Shown here: positions 29,294 to 37,098 of the stretch, one piece after another
How positions within the stretch are numbered: the first letter of the stretch is position 1
Layout of the letters: every line of letters starts with the position of its first letter
Source of the DNA: Pseudomonas syringae
GTDB lineage: Bacteria; Pseudomonadota; Gammaproteobacteria; Pseudomonadales; Pseudomonadaceae
NCBI RefSeq assembly: GCF_023278085.1
Contig: NZ_CP066265.1
Location: 2,572,501-2,636,500 of the forward strand
Length of the DNA stretch: 64,000 nt
Direction: 5' to 3'
Notes under the pieces: model-generated
The model's database searches: none
What the model saw: the letters and a program-made list of their open reading frames with translations, nothing else
What the model was told of the DNA's origin: nothing
Translations under genes and position numbers: made by a program

Positions 29294-29974
29294 TCAACCG
29301 CTGGCTTCAGGCTGGGGGCTCAAACGATCCAGATGGCTGACGATCATCGCCGCCACCATTGCACAGACCTGTTCAGGGGCCATGGGCTCATCGAACAGTA
29401 GCTCGATGGTCGCGTGAATCATTTCTACCGCCACTCGCGCAACCATGGCGATGCGCTGAGGATCAGCCTCGGGGAACGCACTGGTCATGATTGCAGCCTG
29501 AGCGGTGGCCACCCGGCGGTGCGAGTCGAGCCTCACGTGCTCCAGCGCCGGAACGGCCCTTAACGCCTTGAGCGTCCACATGCCGCCCAGTGTTGCCTCG
29601 GTGACCTCATAGGTGTCCAGAATCAGATCGGCAAGCGCCTTTTCCAAAGCCTGCGGCGTGCCGGTGAGCAGCTCCGCCGTGATCCAGTAATCGATCCGCT
29701 CGTTCTGCTTTTCCAGCAGCCTCTCACCCAGCACCGTCAACAGCGCGTATTTGTTGGGGAAATAGCGATACAGCGCGGGAGGCGTAAGACCTGCACGCTC
29801 GCAAACCAGATTAGTGGACAAGCGCTCGACACCGACGTCACACAGGGTCTGTGCCGTGGCTACCAGAATGCGCTCGTAGGTTTCAGTGGCGCGCTGCTGC
29901 GCGGGCAGCTTTTTGCGCTCTGCGGTTTTTCCCGCGATCTGTGCAGGATCTGCTTCAGTTTTCAGCCTGGCCAT
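29294..29974 (-). CDS. TetR/AcrR-family transcriptional repressor
   Basis: A 226-residue regulator. Residues ~30-85 form the TetR DNA-binding domain: ERILVATAQTLCDVGVERLS, then the helix-turn-helix LVCERAGLTPPALYRYFPNK. The C-terminal ligand domain is all-helical and of usual length. It is the first gene of a minus-strand pair with the aldehyde dehydrogenase and is divergent from the seven-gene operon starting at 30127. The ~150-bp shared promoter region contains GATAG/CTATC inverted repeats, so it may repress both sides. The ligand is unknown; a substrate or product of the dehydrogenase would be a natural inducer. Confidence 0.9.
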   Translation of the reverse strand: MARLKTEADPAQIAGKTAERKKLPAQQRATETYERILVATAQTLCDVGVERLSTNLVCERAGLTPPALYRYFPNKYALLTVLGERLLEKQNERIDYWITAELLTGTPQALEKALADLILDTYEVTEATLGGMWTLKALRAVPALEHVRLDSHRRVATAQAAIMTSAFPEADPQRIAMVARVAVEMIHATIELLFDEPMAPEQVCAMVAAMIVSHLDRLSPQPEASG

Positions 29975-30035
29975 ACGTACCTGTCGAAAGGGGTGAGGTG
30001 CCTGCGTGGCAAAAAAGTAGTTGCTGCGTCGTAAA

Positions 30036-30072
30036 ATGATAGCTATAACTATCGTGTAGCGATGACTATCAT
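30036..30072. promoter_or_regulatory. Nested inverted repeats, candidate TetR operator
   Basis: ATGATAG (30036-30042) pairs with CTATCAT (30066-30072). Inside this, GATAG (30038-30042) also pairs with CTATC (30049-30053) across a 6-base spacer, giving three copies of one half-site. The array lies between divergent tetR and the DUF2147 gene, where a TetR operator is expected. Binding is inferred from position and symmetry only. Confidence 0.5.
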
Positions 30073-30126
30073 AACCGAAGCGTCGTTATTGTGACGGTCT
30101 GTTAAAAAAAATAAAAAGGTGCCGCT

Positions 30127-30552
30127 ATGAACGTACAGCAATGGCTTTTCCTCTCCTCGGTTCTGATGTGCTCCACCGGCATTCATGCTGCAACAGGTCC
30201 GCTGGAGGCCAAGGGCCTTTGGCTGACCGCGGAAAAAGACGCAGTGGTCAGACTGGACGATTGCAAGGATCAGGCAGGCGCCATCTGCGGACAGGTGGTC
30301 TGGGTCAAGGATGTTACCTCGACGTCCAGCGACTGCGGTGTGCAAATCCTGCAACTGACCCGCTATGACAAGGATGCCTGGCGCGATGGCTGGGTGTATG
30401 ACCCGCGTGACCAGAAAAAATACAAGGGCGCTGTTCGCGTCAAGGACGGTCGCCTCAATGTGAGGGCTTTCGTCGGCACCGAGATACTCGGCAAGACAGA
30501 GCAGTTCGAACGTATCGCCACACTGCCTCCTGCCCCGGTTTGCACGTTGTAA
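30127..30552 (+). CDS. Secreted DUF2147 protein
   Basis: A 141-residue protein with a signal peptide (hydrophobic stretch WLFLSSVLMCSTGIHA, likely cleavage near residue 22) and the DUF2147 pattern: KGLWLTAEKDAVVRLDDC at the start, then ICGQVVWVKD, and a C-terminal GRLNVRAF segment. The family adopts a small beta-barrel fold in the periplasm or envelope; no biochemical role is established. AAGGTG lies just before the ATG. It is the first gene of a closely spaced operon, 28 bases ahead of the TorF-like gene. Its presence at the head of a metabolic operon is unusual. Confidence 0.85.
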   Translation: MNVQQWLFLSSVLMCSTGIHAATGPLEAKGLWLTAEKDAVVRLDDCKDQAGAICGQVVWVKDVTSTSSDCGVQILQLTRYDKDAWRDGWVYDPRDQKKYKGAVRVKDGRLNVRAFVGTEILGKTEQFERIATLPPAPVCTL

Positions 30553-30580
30553 GTCCGGTCCTTTAGCGTGGGAGAGAATC

Positions 30581-31462
30581 ATGCGTACTCATACAACCTG
30601 TTGTGCAATGGCGTTCACCCTGTGCTCCGTAGCCTGTCCGACGCTGGCACTGGCAGATGAAATGTCAAGCTACGCGGTGGATGTCACCGCCAAGGCCAGT
30701 TCGGACATTCGTACCCGGGGCATTTCCGATTCGTTGAATCGCCCCGGTGCCAAAGTCACCCTTCAGGTCGCTCATGAATCAGGTCTGGTGGCGCTCGCCG
30801 AATTTACCACGGTCAGCAAGAAGCAGTTTCTCGATGGCGACGGCGCAGGCGTGCTGCTTGCCGGCGGCTATCGCTTCGGTGATCCAGACGCCTGGCACTA
30901 CGGTGTGGGGCTTGCCGCAGAGATGTTCCCTGGCGCGCAATTCAAGGCGCCGAATCGCTTCGATTTCCAGACCTTCACGCCGGGTGAAGAGCACTCCACC
31001 CATTACAACAGTCAGTTTGCCGTGCTCGAAATAGGTTATGGCGCGCTCGAAGGCCGAGTCGCCAGAGTGCTCTCGAAAAACTACCGTGGGGCCAATAGTG
31101 GCGGGGTGTGCGGCGCGCAACTGCAGTTCCGCGACGATCCGACCAAAGGCCTGGAATGCTACGCCAAGGGCGAGCGTAACTCACGCGGCAGCCTGCTTTA
31201 CGACCTGGACTACAAGTACGCGCTGGGCATCAACACCAACCTGAAGGTGCATGCCGGCTATCAACAGATCGAAAACTTCTCGGAAGCCGACTTTGCCGAC
31301 TACGGCGTAGGCCTGGTGCATCGCTGGTGGGGTTTTGACTGGGGGCTTGACTGGGTAACCACCAAGACCCGGGCCCGCGAACTGTACATGGCCGAAGACG
31401 ACGGGCATGTACGAGCCACGGATGACAATCGCTGGGTAGCGTCGATTTCCCGCACATTCTGA
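30581..31462 (+). CDS. TorF-family putative outer-membrane porin
   Basis: A 293-residue protein with a signal peptide ending near ALA-DE (residues ~24-27), followed by a predicted beta-barrel. The motif SDIRTRGISDSLNRPGAKVT near the mature N-terminus is typical of the TorF/Gcw_chp family. The end is WVASISRTF, with the terminal phenylalanine favoured by outer-membrane barrels. A good ribosome site (GGGAGAG) precedes the ATG. It lies between the DUF2147 gene and the sugar-kinase gene in one operon, so it may let the pathway substrate or product cross the outer membrane. Family members are mostly uncharacterised. Confidence 0.85.
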   Translation: MRTHTTCCAMAFTLCSVACPTLALADEMSSYAVDVTAKASSDIRTRGISDSLNRPGAKVTLQVAHESGLVALAEFTTVSKKQFLDGDGAGVLLAGGYRFGDPDAWHYGVGLAAEMFPGAQFKAPNRFDFQTFTPGEEHSTHYNSQFAVLEIGYGALEGRVARVLSKNYRGANSGGVCGAQLQFRDDPTKGLECYAKGERNSRGSLLYDLDYKYALGINTNLKVHAGYQQIENFSEADFADYGVGLVHRWWGFDWGLDWVTTKTRARELYMAEDDGHVRATDDNRWVASISRTF

Positions 31463-31472
31463 GTAGACCTTT

Positions 31473-33101
31473 ATGACTTCGCTTTTCATCTCCCGGACGC
31501 CTGAGGCGGCCACCGGCCTGGAGCAACTCGTCCTCGCCATCGACCTCGGAACGTCTGGCTGCAAGTGTGCACTGGTCTCCATGGAGGGTGACATCCGGGC
31601 CTGGGCGTTCCATGGCGTGCCGCTTCACGTCAGTGGATTGAGTGCGGAGCAGGACCCCGAAGACTGGTGGAATGCATTTTTGCGCGGTGCCAACGAGTTG
31701 TTGGGAGCTGATTTGCTCAGGCGTCGCCAGGTGGTGGCTGTGTGTTGCTCCACTCAAAGCGAAGGCACGGTATGTGTCGACCGCAATGGCTCGGCACTGG
31801 GACGCGCGCTGTTGTGGCTGGACAAGCGTGGTGCTGATTCCATCAAAAAACGCATGGGCGGCGGCTGGTGCAACCTGGGTGGCTACGGACCACTCAAGCT
31901 CTGGCGCTCGTTGCGCCTGACGGGTGGCGTGGCCTCACTATCAGGCATGGACTCGGCCGGGCACATGGCCTACATCCTCGATCACGATCCGGCAAGGTAT
32001 GAGAGGACTCACAAATTCCTCAACGTGCTGGACTACATGAACCTGCGCCTGTCAGGTCGTTACTGTGCCACCGGCGACTCGATGCTGACCGCCTGGATCA
32101 CCGATAACCGCGACCCGCACCGGATCCGCTACGACGACAGCCTGATCAGGGCGCTGGGCATTGACGCAGGCAAACTGCCCGAACTGGTGGGGTCTACCGA
32201 AGTCATCGGGACGTTGCAGCCGGAACTGGCCGATGCACTGGGGCTGCCGCACTCGACGCCAGTGGTGGCAGGTGCCGTGGACACCTCGGCAGTGGCGGTC
32301 GGCGCAACAGTGAGCGATTTTGCGCCGCACCTTTATCTGGGAACCTCATCCTGGGTCGGTGCGCATGTGCCGTTCAAGAAATCCAGTGTTCGTCACCACA
32401 TTGCGGCAGTGCCCAGCGCGGTCAAGGGCCGCTACCTGGCGATGGCCATGCAATCGGCAGCGGGCGCAAACCTGTCGTTTTTGCGCGACAAGGTGTTGTA
32501 CCACCCGGACGAGCTGCTCAGCGATGAACAGCAACCGGATGTCTACGCGTTGCTCGACCGGATTGCCGCCCGCGTGCCGCCTGGCTCGCGGGGGCTGATC
32601 TACACGCCATGGCTGTGCGGCGAGCGTTCGCCGATTGGTGATCCCAGCCTTCGCGCGGGCCTGTTCAACCTGAAACTCGAACATTCCCGGGAAGACATCA
32701 TCCGCGCCTTCATGGAAGGCGTTGCACACAACACGCGCTGGATGCTCGAACCGTTCTCGCAGTTCATCGGCCAGTCCAGCGGCGTAATCGTGGCCACCGG
32801 CGGCGGTGCGCAATCGGATGTGTGGTGCCAGATCATGGCCGATGTCTGCGGGCGCGTGATCCAGCAACCGCATAACCCGATCCAGACCAATGCCCGTGGC
32901 GCCGCCCTGATCGCCGCCGTCGCGCTGAAAAAGCTGCAGTTCACCGATCTTCCTGCGCTGCAACGACCGCATCGGCTGTACGAGCCGTCCGCGTTAACCC
33001 GCCGCCTGTATGACGACCGCTTCGCCACGTTCAAGGAAGTCCGCAAGCGCCTGGCACCGCTGTATCGCAGGTTGAACCCATCACAGGAGACGACATCATG
33101 A
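31473..33101 (+). CDS. FGGY-family carbohydrate kinase (xylulokinase-like)
   Basis: A 542-residue ATP-dependent sugar or polyol kinase. The N-terminal actin-fold half shows the phosphate loop LAIDLGTSGCKCAL; VVAGAVDTSAVAVGA holds the likely catalytic aspartate; the second half has the VATGGGAQSDVWCQIMADV signature close to xylulokinase. Length is slightly above the ~490-520 usual for the family because of a ~20-residue N-terminal extension. The ribosome site is weak, but the gap to the upstream gene is only 10 bases, and the stop overlaps the aldolase start (ATGA). An FGGY kinase followed by a class II aldolase suggests phosphorylation of a ketose or sugar acid and then aldol cleavage or dehydration. 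The sugar cannot be named from sequence. Confidence 0.9.
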   Translation: MTSLFISRTPEAATGLEQLVLAIDLGTSGCKCALVSMEGDIRAWAFHGVPLHVSGLSAEQDPEDWWNAFLRGANELLGADLLRRRQVVAVCCSTQSEGTVCVDRNGSALGRALLWLDKRGADSIKKRMGGGWCNLGGYGPLKLWRSLRLTGGVASLSGMDSAGHMAYILDHDPARYERTHKFLNVLDYMNLRLSGRYCATGDSMLTAWITDNRDPHRIRYDDSLIRALGIDAGKLPELVGSTEVIGTLQPELADALGLPHSTPVVAGAVDTSAVAVGATVSDFAPHLYLGTSSWVGAHVPFKKSSVRHHIAAVPSAVKGRYLAMAMQSAAGANLSFLRDKVLYHPDELLSDEQQPDVYALLDRIAARVPPGSRGLIYTPWLCGERSPIGDPSLRAGLFNLKLEHSREDIIRAFMEGVAHNTRWMLEPFSQFIGQSSGVIVATGGGAQSDVWCQIMADVCGRVIQQPHNPIQTNARGAALIAAVALKKLQFTDLPALQRPHRLYEPSALTRRLYDDRFATFKEVRKRLAPLYRRLNPSQETTS

Positions 33102-33775
33102 GTTCTGTTCAACAGCAGATCGTCGCACTGTCGCGGCATCTGTCACGCCGTGGCTTCTTTGCCGCAACCGGTGGCAACCTGGCACTGCGTATCGACGCGC
33201 AGCACATCGCGGTCACCCCGTCCGCCACCGACTATTTCAGCATGCGTGCCGAGGATGTCTGCGTGTTGCGGCTGGTGGACCTCAAGCAACTCTCGGGAGC
33301 GCGCTCGCCCTCGGTCGAAAGCGAGTTGCACGCGCGAGTCCTGCGCTGCCGTCCCGATGTGAATTGCAGTATCCATACCCATCAACCACTGGCCAGCGCC
33401 TGCACATTGTTCGGTAAACCACTGGAAGTGCCATACCCGCCGTTATGGGCATCGCTGGGTAAACGCATTCCGCTGGTGGGTTACGCACCGTCCGGCTCCG
33501 GCTGGCTGGCCGGCAAACTTGAGAAGGCCATCCGCCCGGACCACAACGCCTATCTGATGCGCAACCACGGCGTGCTGTGTTGCGGCCCGGACATAGAAAC
33601 CACGCTGGCGCGACTGGAAGACCTGGAAAAGTTTTGTCGCGACCATCTGGTCAATCAGATCAAGGCCAATGCCTCCAGCAGACCGGAGGCCAGCGCCGCC
33701 GCAGCCCGCCTGATCAAGGCGCTTTCCAGCCCGCACGCACTCAGTCCTCAGACCTTCTCGGAGACTTACCCATGA
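33098..33775 (+). CDS. Class II aldolase/adducin-family enzyme
   Basis: A 225-residue zinc enzyme of the fuculose-phosphate aldolase, ribulose-phosphate epimerase and methylthioribulose-phosphate dehydratase superfamily. The zinc site is intact: HTHQP supplies two histidines and MRNHGVLCCG the third, with an acidic residue in VESELH. The N-terminal FFAATGGNLALR loop matches the phosphate-binding GN-S region of the family. AGGAG sits 8 bases before the ATG, and the gene overlaps its neighbours on both sides by 4 bases. It is expected to act on the phosphate made by the FGGY kinase. The ATGG-N-L start resembles MtnB-like dehydratases as much as true aldolases, so either retro-aldol cleavage or dehydration is possible. 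Confidence 0.88.
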   Translation: MSSVQQQIVALSRHLSRRGFFAATGGNLALRIDAQHIAVTPSATDYFSMRAEDVCVLRLVDLKQLSGARSPSVESELHARVLRCRPDVNCSIHTHQPLASACTLFGKPLEVPYPPLWASLGKRIPLVGYAPSGSGWLAGKLEKAIRPDHNAYLMRNHGVLCCGPDIETTLARLEDLEKFCRDHLVNQIKANASSRPEASAAAARLIKALSSPHALSPQTFSETYP

Positions 33776-35254
33776 ACAAACCTCTTGATCTTGCCAGCCT
33801 GCCTCCGGCCCCGACTTCAGCCGTCTCGCAGTGGCCTGACGTCGAATTGCTCTACCGTCGTTTCGACGCGCTGGTGAAGCAGCCCATCCGCCCGATCAAG
33901 CGCGATGCGATGAACAAGGTCATGGGCTATTTCGATGAGCGTTGTCAGGGTTCAAAGCGCCTGTCCGAAGCCGCGAAGAAGGTCATACCGGGAGGTGTGC
34001 AACACAACCTTGCATTCAATTACCCGTTTCCGCTGGCCTTTTCCCAGGCCAAGGGTGCACACCTGACGGATGTCGACGGCAACCGTTACACCGACTTTCT
34101 ACAGGCGGGCGGCCCGACCTTGCTGGGCTCGAACCATCCGGCGATCCGCGAGCAGGTCAATCGCATTCTTGACGAGTGCGGGCCGGTAACCGGGCTGCTG
34201 CATGAGTACGAGGTCAAGCTGGCCGAACTGGTGTGCGAGATGATGCCGGGTGTCGACATGCTGCGCTTGTTAGGTTCGGGCACCGAAGCGGTAATGGCTG
34301 CAGTGCGTCTGGCGCGTGCCTATACGCGCAAGAAATGGGTGATCAAGATCGGCGGGGCTTATCACGGCTGGAGCGATCAGCTTGTCTACGGCATGCGTTT
34401 GCCGGGAACCGGTCGTATGGAAGCCGTGGGTATTCCGCGAGGAGCCACGGCGAACACACAGGAAAGCCCTCCCAATAATCTCGACGCCTTGCGTCGCCGG
34501 TTGCAGATCAATCGCCTGCGAGGCGGTACCGCAGCGGTGATGGTCGAACCTTTCGGTCCGGAAAGCGGCACCCGTCCGGTACATGCTGACTTCAACCGCC
34601 AACTGCGTGCACTGTGCGAAGAGTTCGACACACTGCTGATCTTCGATGAAGTGGTCACCGGGTTTCGCGCGGGGCTGGGCGGTGCGCAGGCTTACTTCAA
34701 TGTCATGCCCGATATCACCGTGCTGGGTAAATGCCTGACTGGCGGTTACCCCATGGCTGGCGCGATTGGCGGACGTCGAGAGGTCATGCAGCTGCTTGCC
34801 GGTGGCATTGGTACATCTTCACGGCGGGCGTTTGGTCGGCGGGACACTGTCGGCCAACCCGCTGTCATGCGTAGCGGGGTATTACGCGCTGCTTGAAGCA
34901 CGTCGTCTGGACGCACCGGTACTGGCGGGCAGGGCAGGAGACCGCATGCGCGCCGGGCTGGAAGAAATCATCAATCGACGCGGTTTGCCGTACGTGGCTT
35001 ACAACATGGGCTCCATCGTGCACTTGCAGACCTCCGGTGTGTTGCTGCTCGACACCAGCAACCCGCTCAAGCTGTTGCGCGCACGCAACGAAGCCAAGAC
35101 CCGCAAGCACATGATGGAAGAGATGGGCGCTGCGTATACCGCTCATGGCCTGATCACACTGGCGGGCAGCCGGATATACACCAGCCTGGCGGACACCGAT
35201 GAGGTCATCGATGACGCCCTCGAACGCTTCGACGCTGTATTTCAACTGGTGTGA
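33772..35254 (+). pseudogene. Class III aminotransferase (GSA-aminomutase-like), frameshifted
   Basis: A PLP-dependent class III aminotransferase related to glutamate-1-semialdehyde 2,1-aminomutase, split across two frames. The first frame (33772 to a stop at 34896) runs through DEVVTGFRAG and the PLP lysine in LGKCLTGGYP (Lys320), then turns to nonsense after LLAGGIG. The rest of the fold (VGGTLSANPLSCVAGYYALLE to the C-terminus) continues in the +1 frame up to 35254. The switch lies between ~34795 and ~34830 and fits one extra base or two missing bases. Restored, the protein is about 493 residues. As read, the 374-residue product lacks the C-terminal domain and is probably inactive. Sequencing error, recent mutation or, less likely, programmed shifting are possible. 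The start overlaps the aldolase stop (ATGA). Confidence 0.87.
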
Positions 35255-35264
35255 GGTGACCGTC

Positions 35265-35885
35265 ATGCGCGATTTACTTCGACAGCAATGGTTTGACCTG
35301 CGCGAGCGCCTGATGGGTCAGGTCGATTCACACAGCAGCATTTCCCTGCGTCTGCCGGGCGAGCAGGGCATGTGGCTGGGAAAACTGGATGACCTGGCAC
35401 CGCAGGCGGTCGATTGGTCCGCTGCCACCGTGGAGGCCAGTCAGCCCCATGCTTCTATCTACAGGGCGCGTACGGACGTAGGCGCCATTCTCGTCGGCGG
35501 CGGAACGTTCGCAAAAAGTCTGATGGATTTTGGCGGTGTCATGCCGATTCTCTTTGATGAACAAGCGCGTCATATCGGTCATATGGGCACGCCCGGCAAA
35601 CAGGATCAGCCCTTGGTGAATACCTTGAAGCGTGGCGGAAATGGCGCGTTTATCGATGGCACGCCAGTCATCATGGGGACTACTGGCGCTCGCATGGCAC
35701 TCAACGCGGAGCTGTTTGAAAAATGTGCCAAGGCCTACACCCTGGCCAGGGCCTGCGGTAAACCACTCACGCTATTGCCATGGTGGGTGGTGCTGGTGGC
35801 CAACGGACGGCTGATGAAAGACGAAAAGCGGGCGGCACTGTGTTTTGCCGATGGCCGGATTCCGCCGGAAACCCGCGGTTATTGA
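35265..35885 (+). CDS. Class II aldolase-like protein without the zinc histidines
   Basis: A 206-residue protein that keeps the layout of class II aldolases (QVDSHSSISLRLP in place of the GN-S loop; PHASIYRARTDVGAI before the metal site). Where active relatives have H-x-H it reads VGGGTFAK, and where they have the third histidine it reads FIDGTPVIMG. It therefore looks like a non-catalytic paralogue or an enzyme with altered chemistry. The ATG at 35265 was chosen for the GAGGTG 8 bases upstream; the longer frame overlaps the previous gene. It sits 10 bases after the aminotransferase in the same operon as an intact aldolase. A role as partner subunit or ligand-binding protein is inference. Confidence 0.78.
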   Translation: MRDLLRQQWFDLRERLMGQVDSHSSISLRLPGEQGMWLGKLDDLAPQAVDWSAATVEASQPHASIYRARTDVGAILVGGGTFAKSLMDFGGVMPILFDEQARHIGHMGTPGKQDQPLVNTLKRGGNGAFIDGTPVIMGTTGARMALNAELFEKCAKAYTLARACGKPLTLLPWWVVLVANGRLMKDEKRAALCFADGRIPPETRGY

Positions 35886-35907
35886 GACTTCCGAAGAGGC
35901 GCATGGC

Positions 35908-37083
35908 ATGCAAACGTCTTCCGTTGTAACTCGCAGGCATCTGTACACCGCGCTGGCCCTGGGCTCGGTCGCGGTACTGATGGTGGGCCTGCAACCGCTG
36001 CTGCTGGGTGAGTTGCTCGCGCAAGGTCACGTCTCACTGGAAGGCGTCGGGCTGGTCGCCATGGGGGAAATCGTTGCACTGGGGCTGGGCGTGGTGCTCG
36101 GCGACCTGCTGCGATCAAGGCTGAACCTGCGTGTACTCACCGTCATCGCCATTTTGTCGGCAGCCGGGATGGACCTGCTGACGGCCAATGTCACTGGCGA
36201 TGGTCCTTTGATTGCAGCCCGAGCGCTGGCGGGGTTGGCGGAGGGGCTGTTGCTATGGGGCGCAGTGAGCCTGATCGTTCAGGGGCCTGCGCCGGACAGG
36301 GTGGCGGGCGTGTTCATGGTGGTGCAGACACTGGCGCAGGCGCTGATAGCGGCAGCGCTGGCGTTCTGGGTATTGCCCGGCAAAAGCGTCTATGCCGGCT
36401 TCGTATTTCTGGGTGGACTGACGGCGGTTTCTGCGCTGTTCGTGGTCTGGCTGCCGAAACGGCTGGCGCGCGAGCCAGACAAACAAACCGATGCATCGGG
36501 TTTCAGCTGGAGTTTCAAGCAAGTGTTGCTGCTGATGCTGGTATTCCTGCAGCTCTCGGCGATCGGTGCGCTTTGGGCATATCTGGAACCATTGGGAACC
36601 CATGCCGGCCTTGCCCCTCAGGCGGCGCAGGTGCTGGTCTCGGCGATGCTGTTCATGCAGGTGGTGGGCGGATGCCTAGGGGTTTTGCTGGTACGCAGAG
36701 TCCCTGACTATTCGATGCTGGCGGTTATTGCACTCCTGCTGGCCAGCATTGCGCTGGGTATGTACGTGGCGGCTGATCAAGGTGTAACGGTATTTCTCGG
36801 ACTGTGCAGTTTGTTCGCGCTGATCTATCTGATACTGACGCCTTTTCAAGTGCGCATTGCCTTGCAGATCGACCCATCCGGACGAATCGCCGGGCTTATC
36901 CCCGGCATGCAATTGCTGGGCTGTGCGTTTGGACCGCTACTGGCGTCGCAATGGATTGCAGGCGACAACGCCCAGCCGGTTCTGCTGGTGAGTGCCTGGT
37001 TTTCAGTGATAGCGCTGCTGTTGGTGGGCGTGTTACGCAGGTGTCCCATGCGTGCGCAAGTCGGCTTTGCACGCAGGGTTTGA
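35908..37083 (+). CDS. MFS transporter, last gene of the sugar-kinase operon
   Basis: A 391-residue inner-membrane protein with about 12 hydrophobic segments in two halves, separated by a charged loop near LPKRLAREPDKQTD. It has the general shape of drug/proton or sugar antiporters of the major facilitator superfamily. The ATG at 35908 gives a normal N-terminus (MQTSSVVTRRHLYTA) with GAGG ~12 bases upstream; the longer frame begins inside the previous gene. It ends the operon and nearly touches the convergent MFS gene, 15 bases away. It may import the kinase substrate or export an end product. Direction and substrate are not visible in the sequence. Confidence 0.85.
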   Translation: MQTSSVVTRRHLYTALALGSVAVLMVGLQPLLLGELLAQGHVSLEGVGLVAMGEIVALGLGVVLGDLLRSRLNLRVLTVIAILSAAGMDLLTANVTGDGPLIAARALAGLAEGLLLWGAVSLIVQGPAPDRVAGVFMVVQTLAQALIAAALAFWVLPGKSVYAGFVFLGGLTAVSALFVVWLPKRLAREPDKQTDASGFSWSFKQVLLLMLVFLQLSAIGALWAYLEPLGTHAGLAPQAAQVLVSAMLFMQVVGGCLGVLLVRRVPDYSMLAVIALLLASIALGMYVAADQGVTVFLGLCSLFALIYLILTPFQVRIALQIDPSGRIAGLIPGMQLLGCAFGPLLASQWIAGDNAQPVLLVSAWFSVIALLLVGVLRRCPMRAQVGFARRV

Positions 37084-37098
37084 TTGCAGCGTATGTGG

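Noticed and set aside
30049..30582. 177-codon minus-strand frame opposite the DUF2147 gene
   Set aside because: The plus strand has a signal peptide, a family match and a ribosome site; the minus frame has none.
33577..33771. Upstream extension of the aminotransferase frame into the aldolase gene
   Set aside because: The ATGA overlap with a GGAG site at 33772 gives the expected N-terminus; the extension is a shadow of the aldolase.
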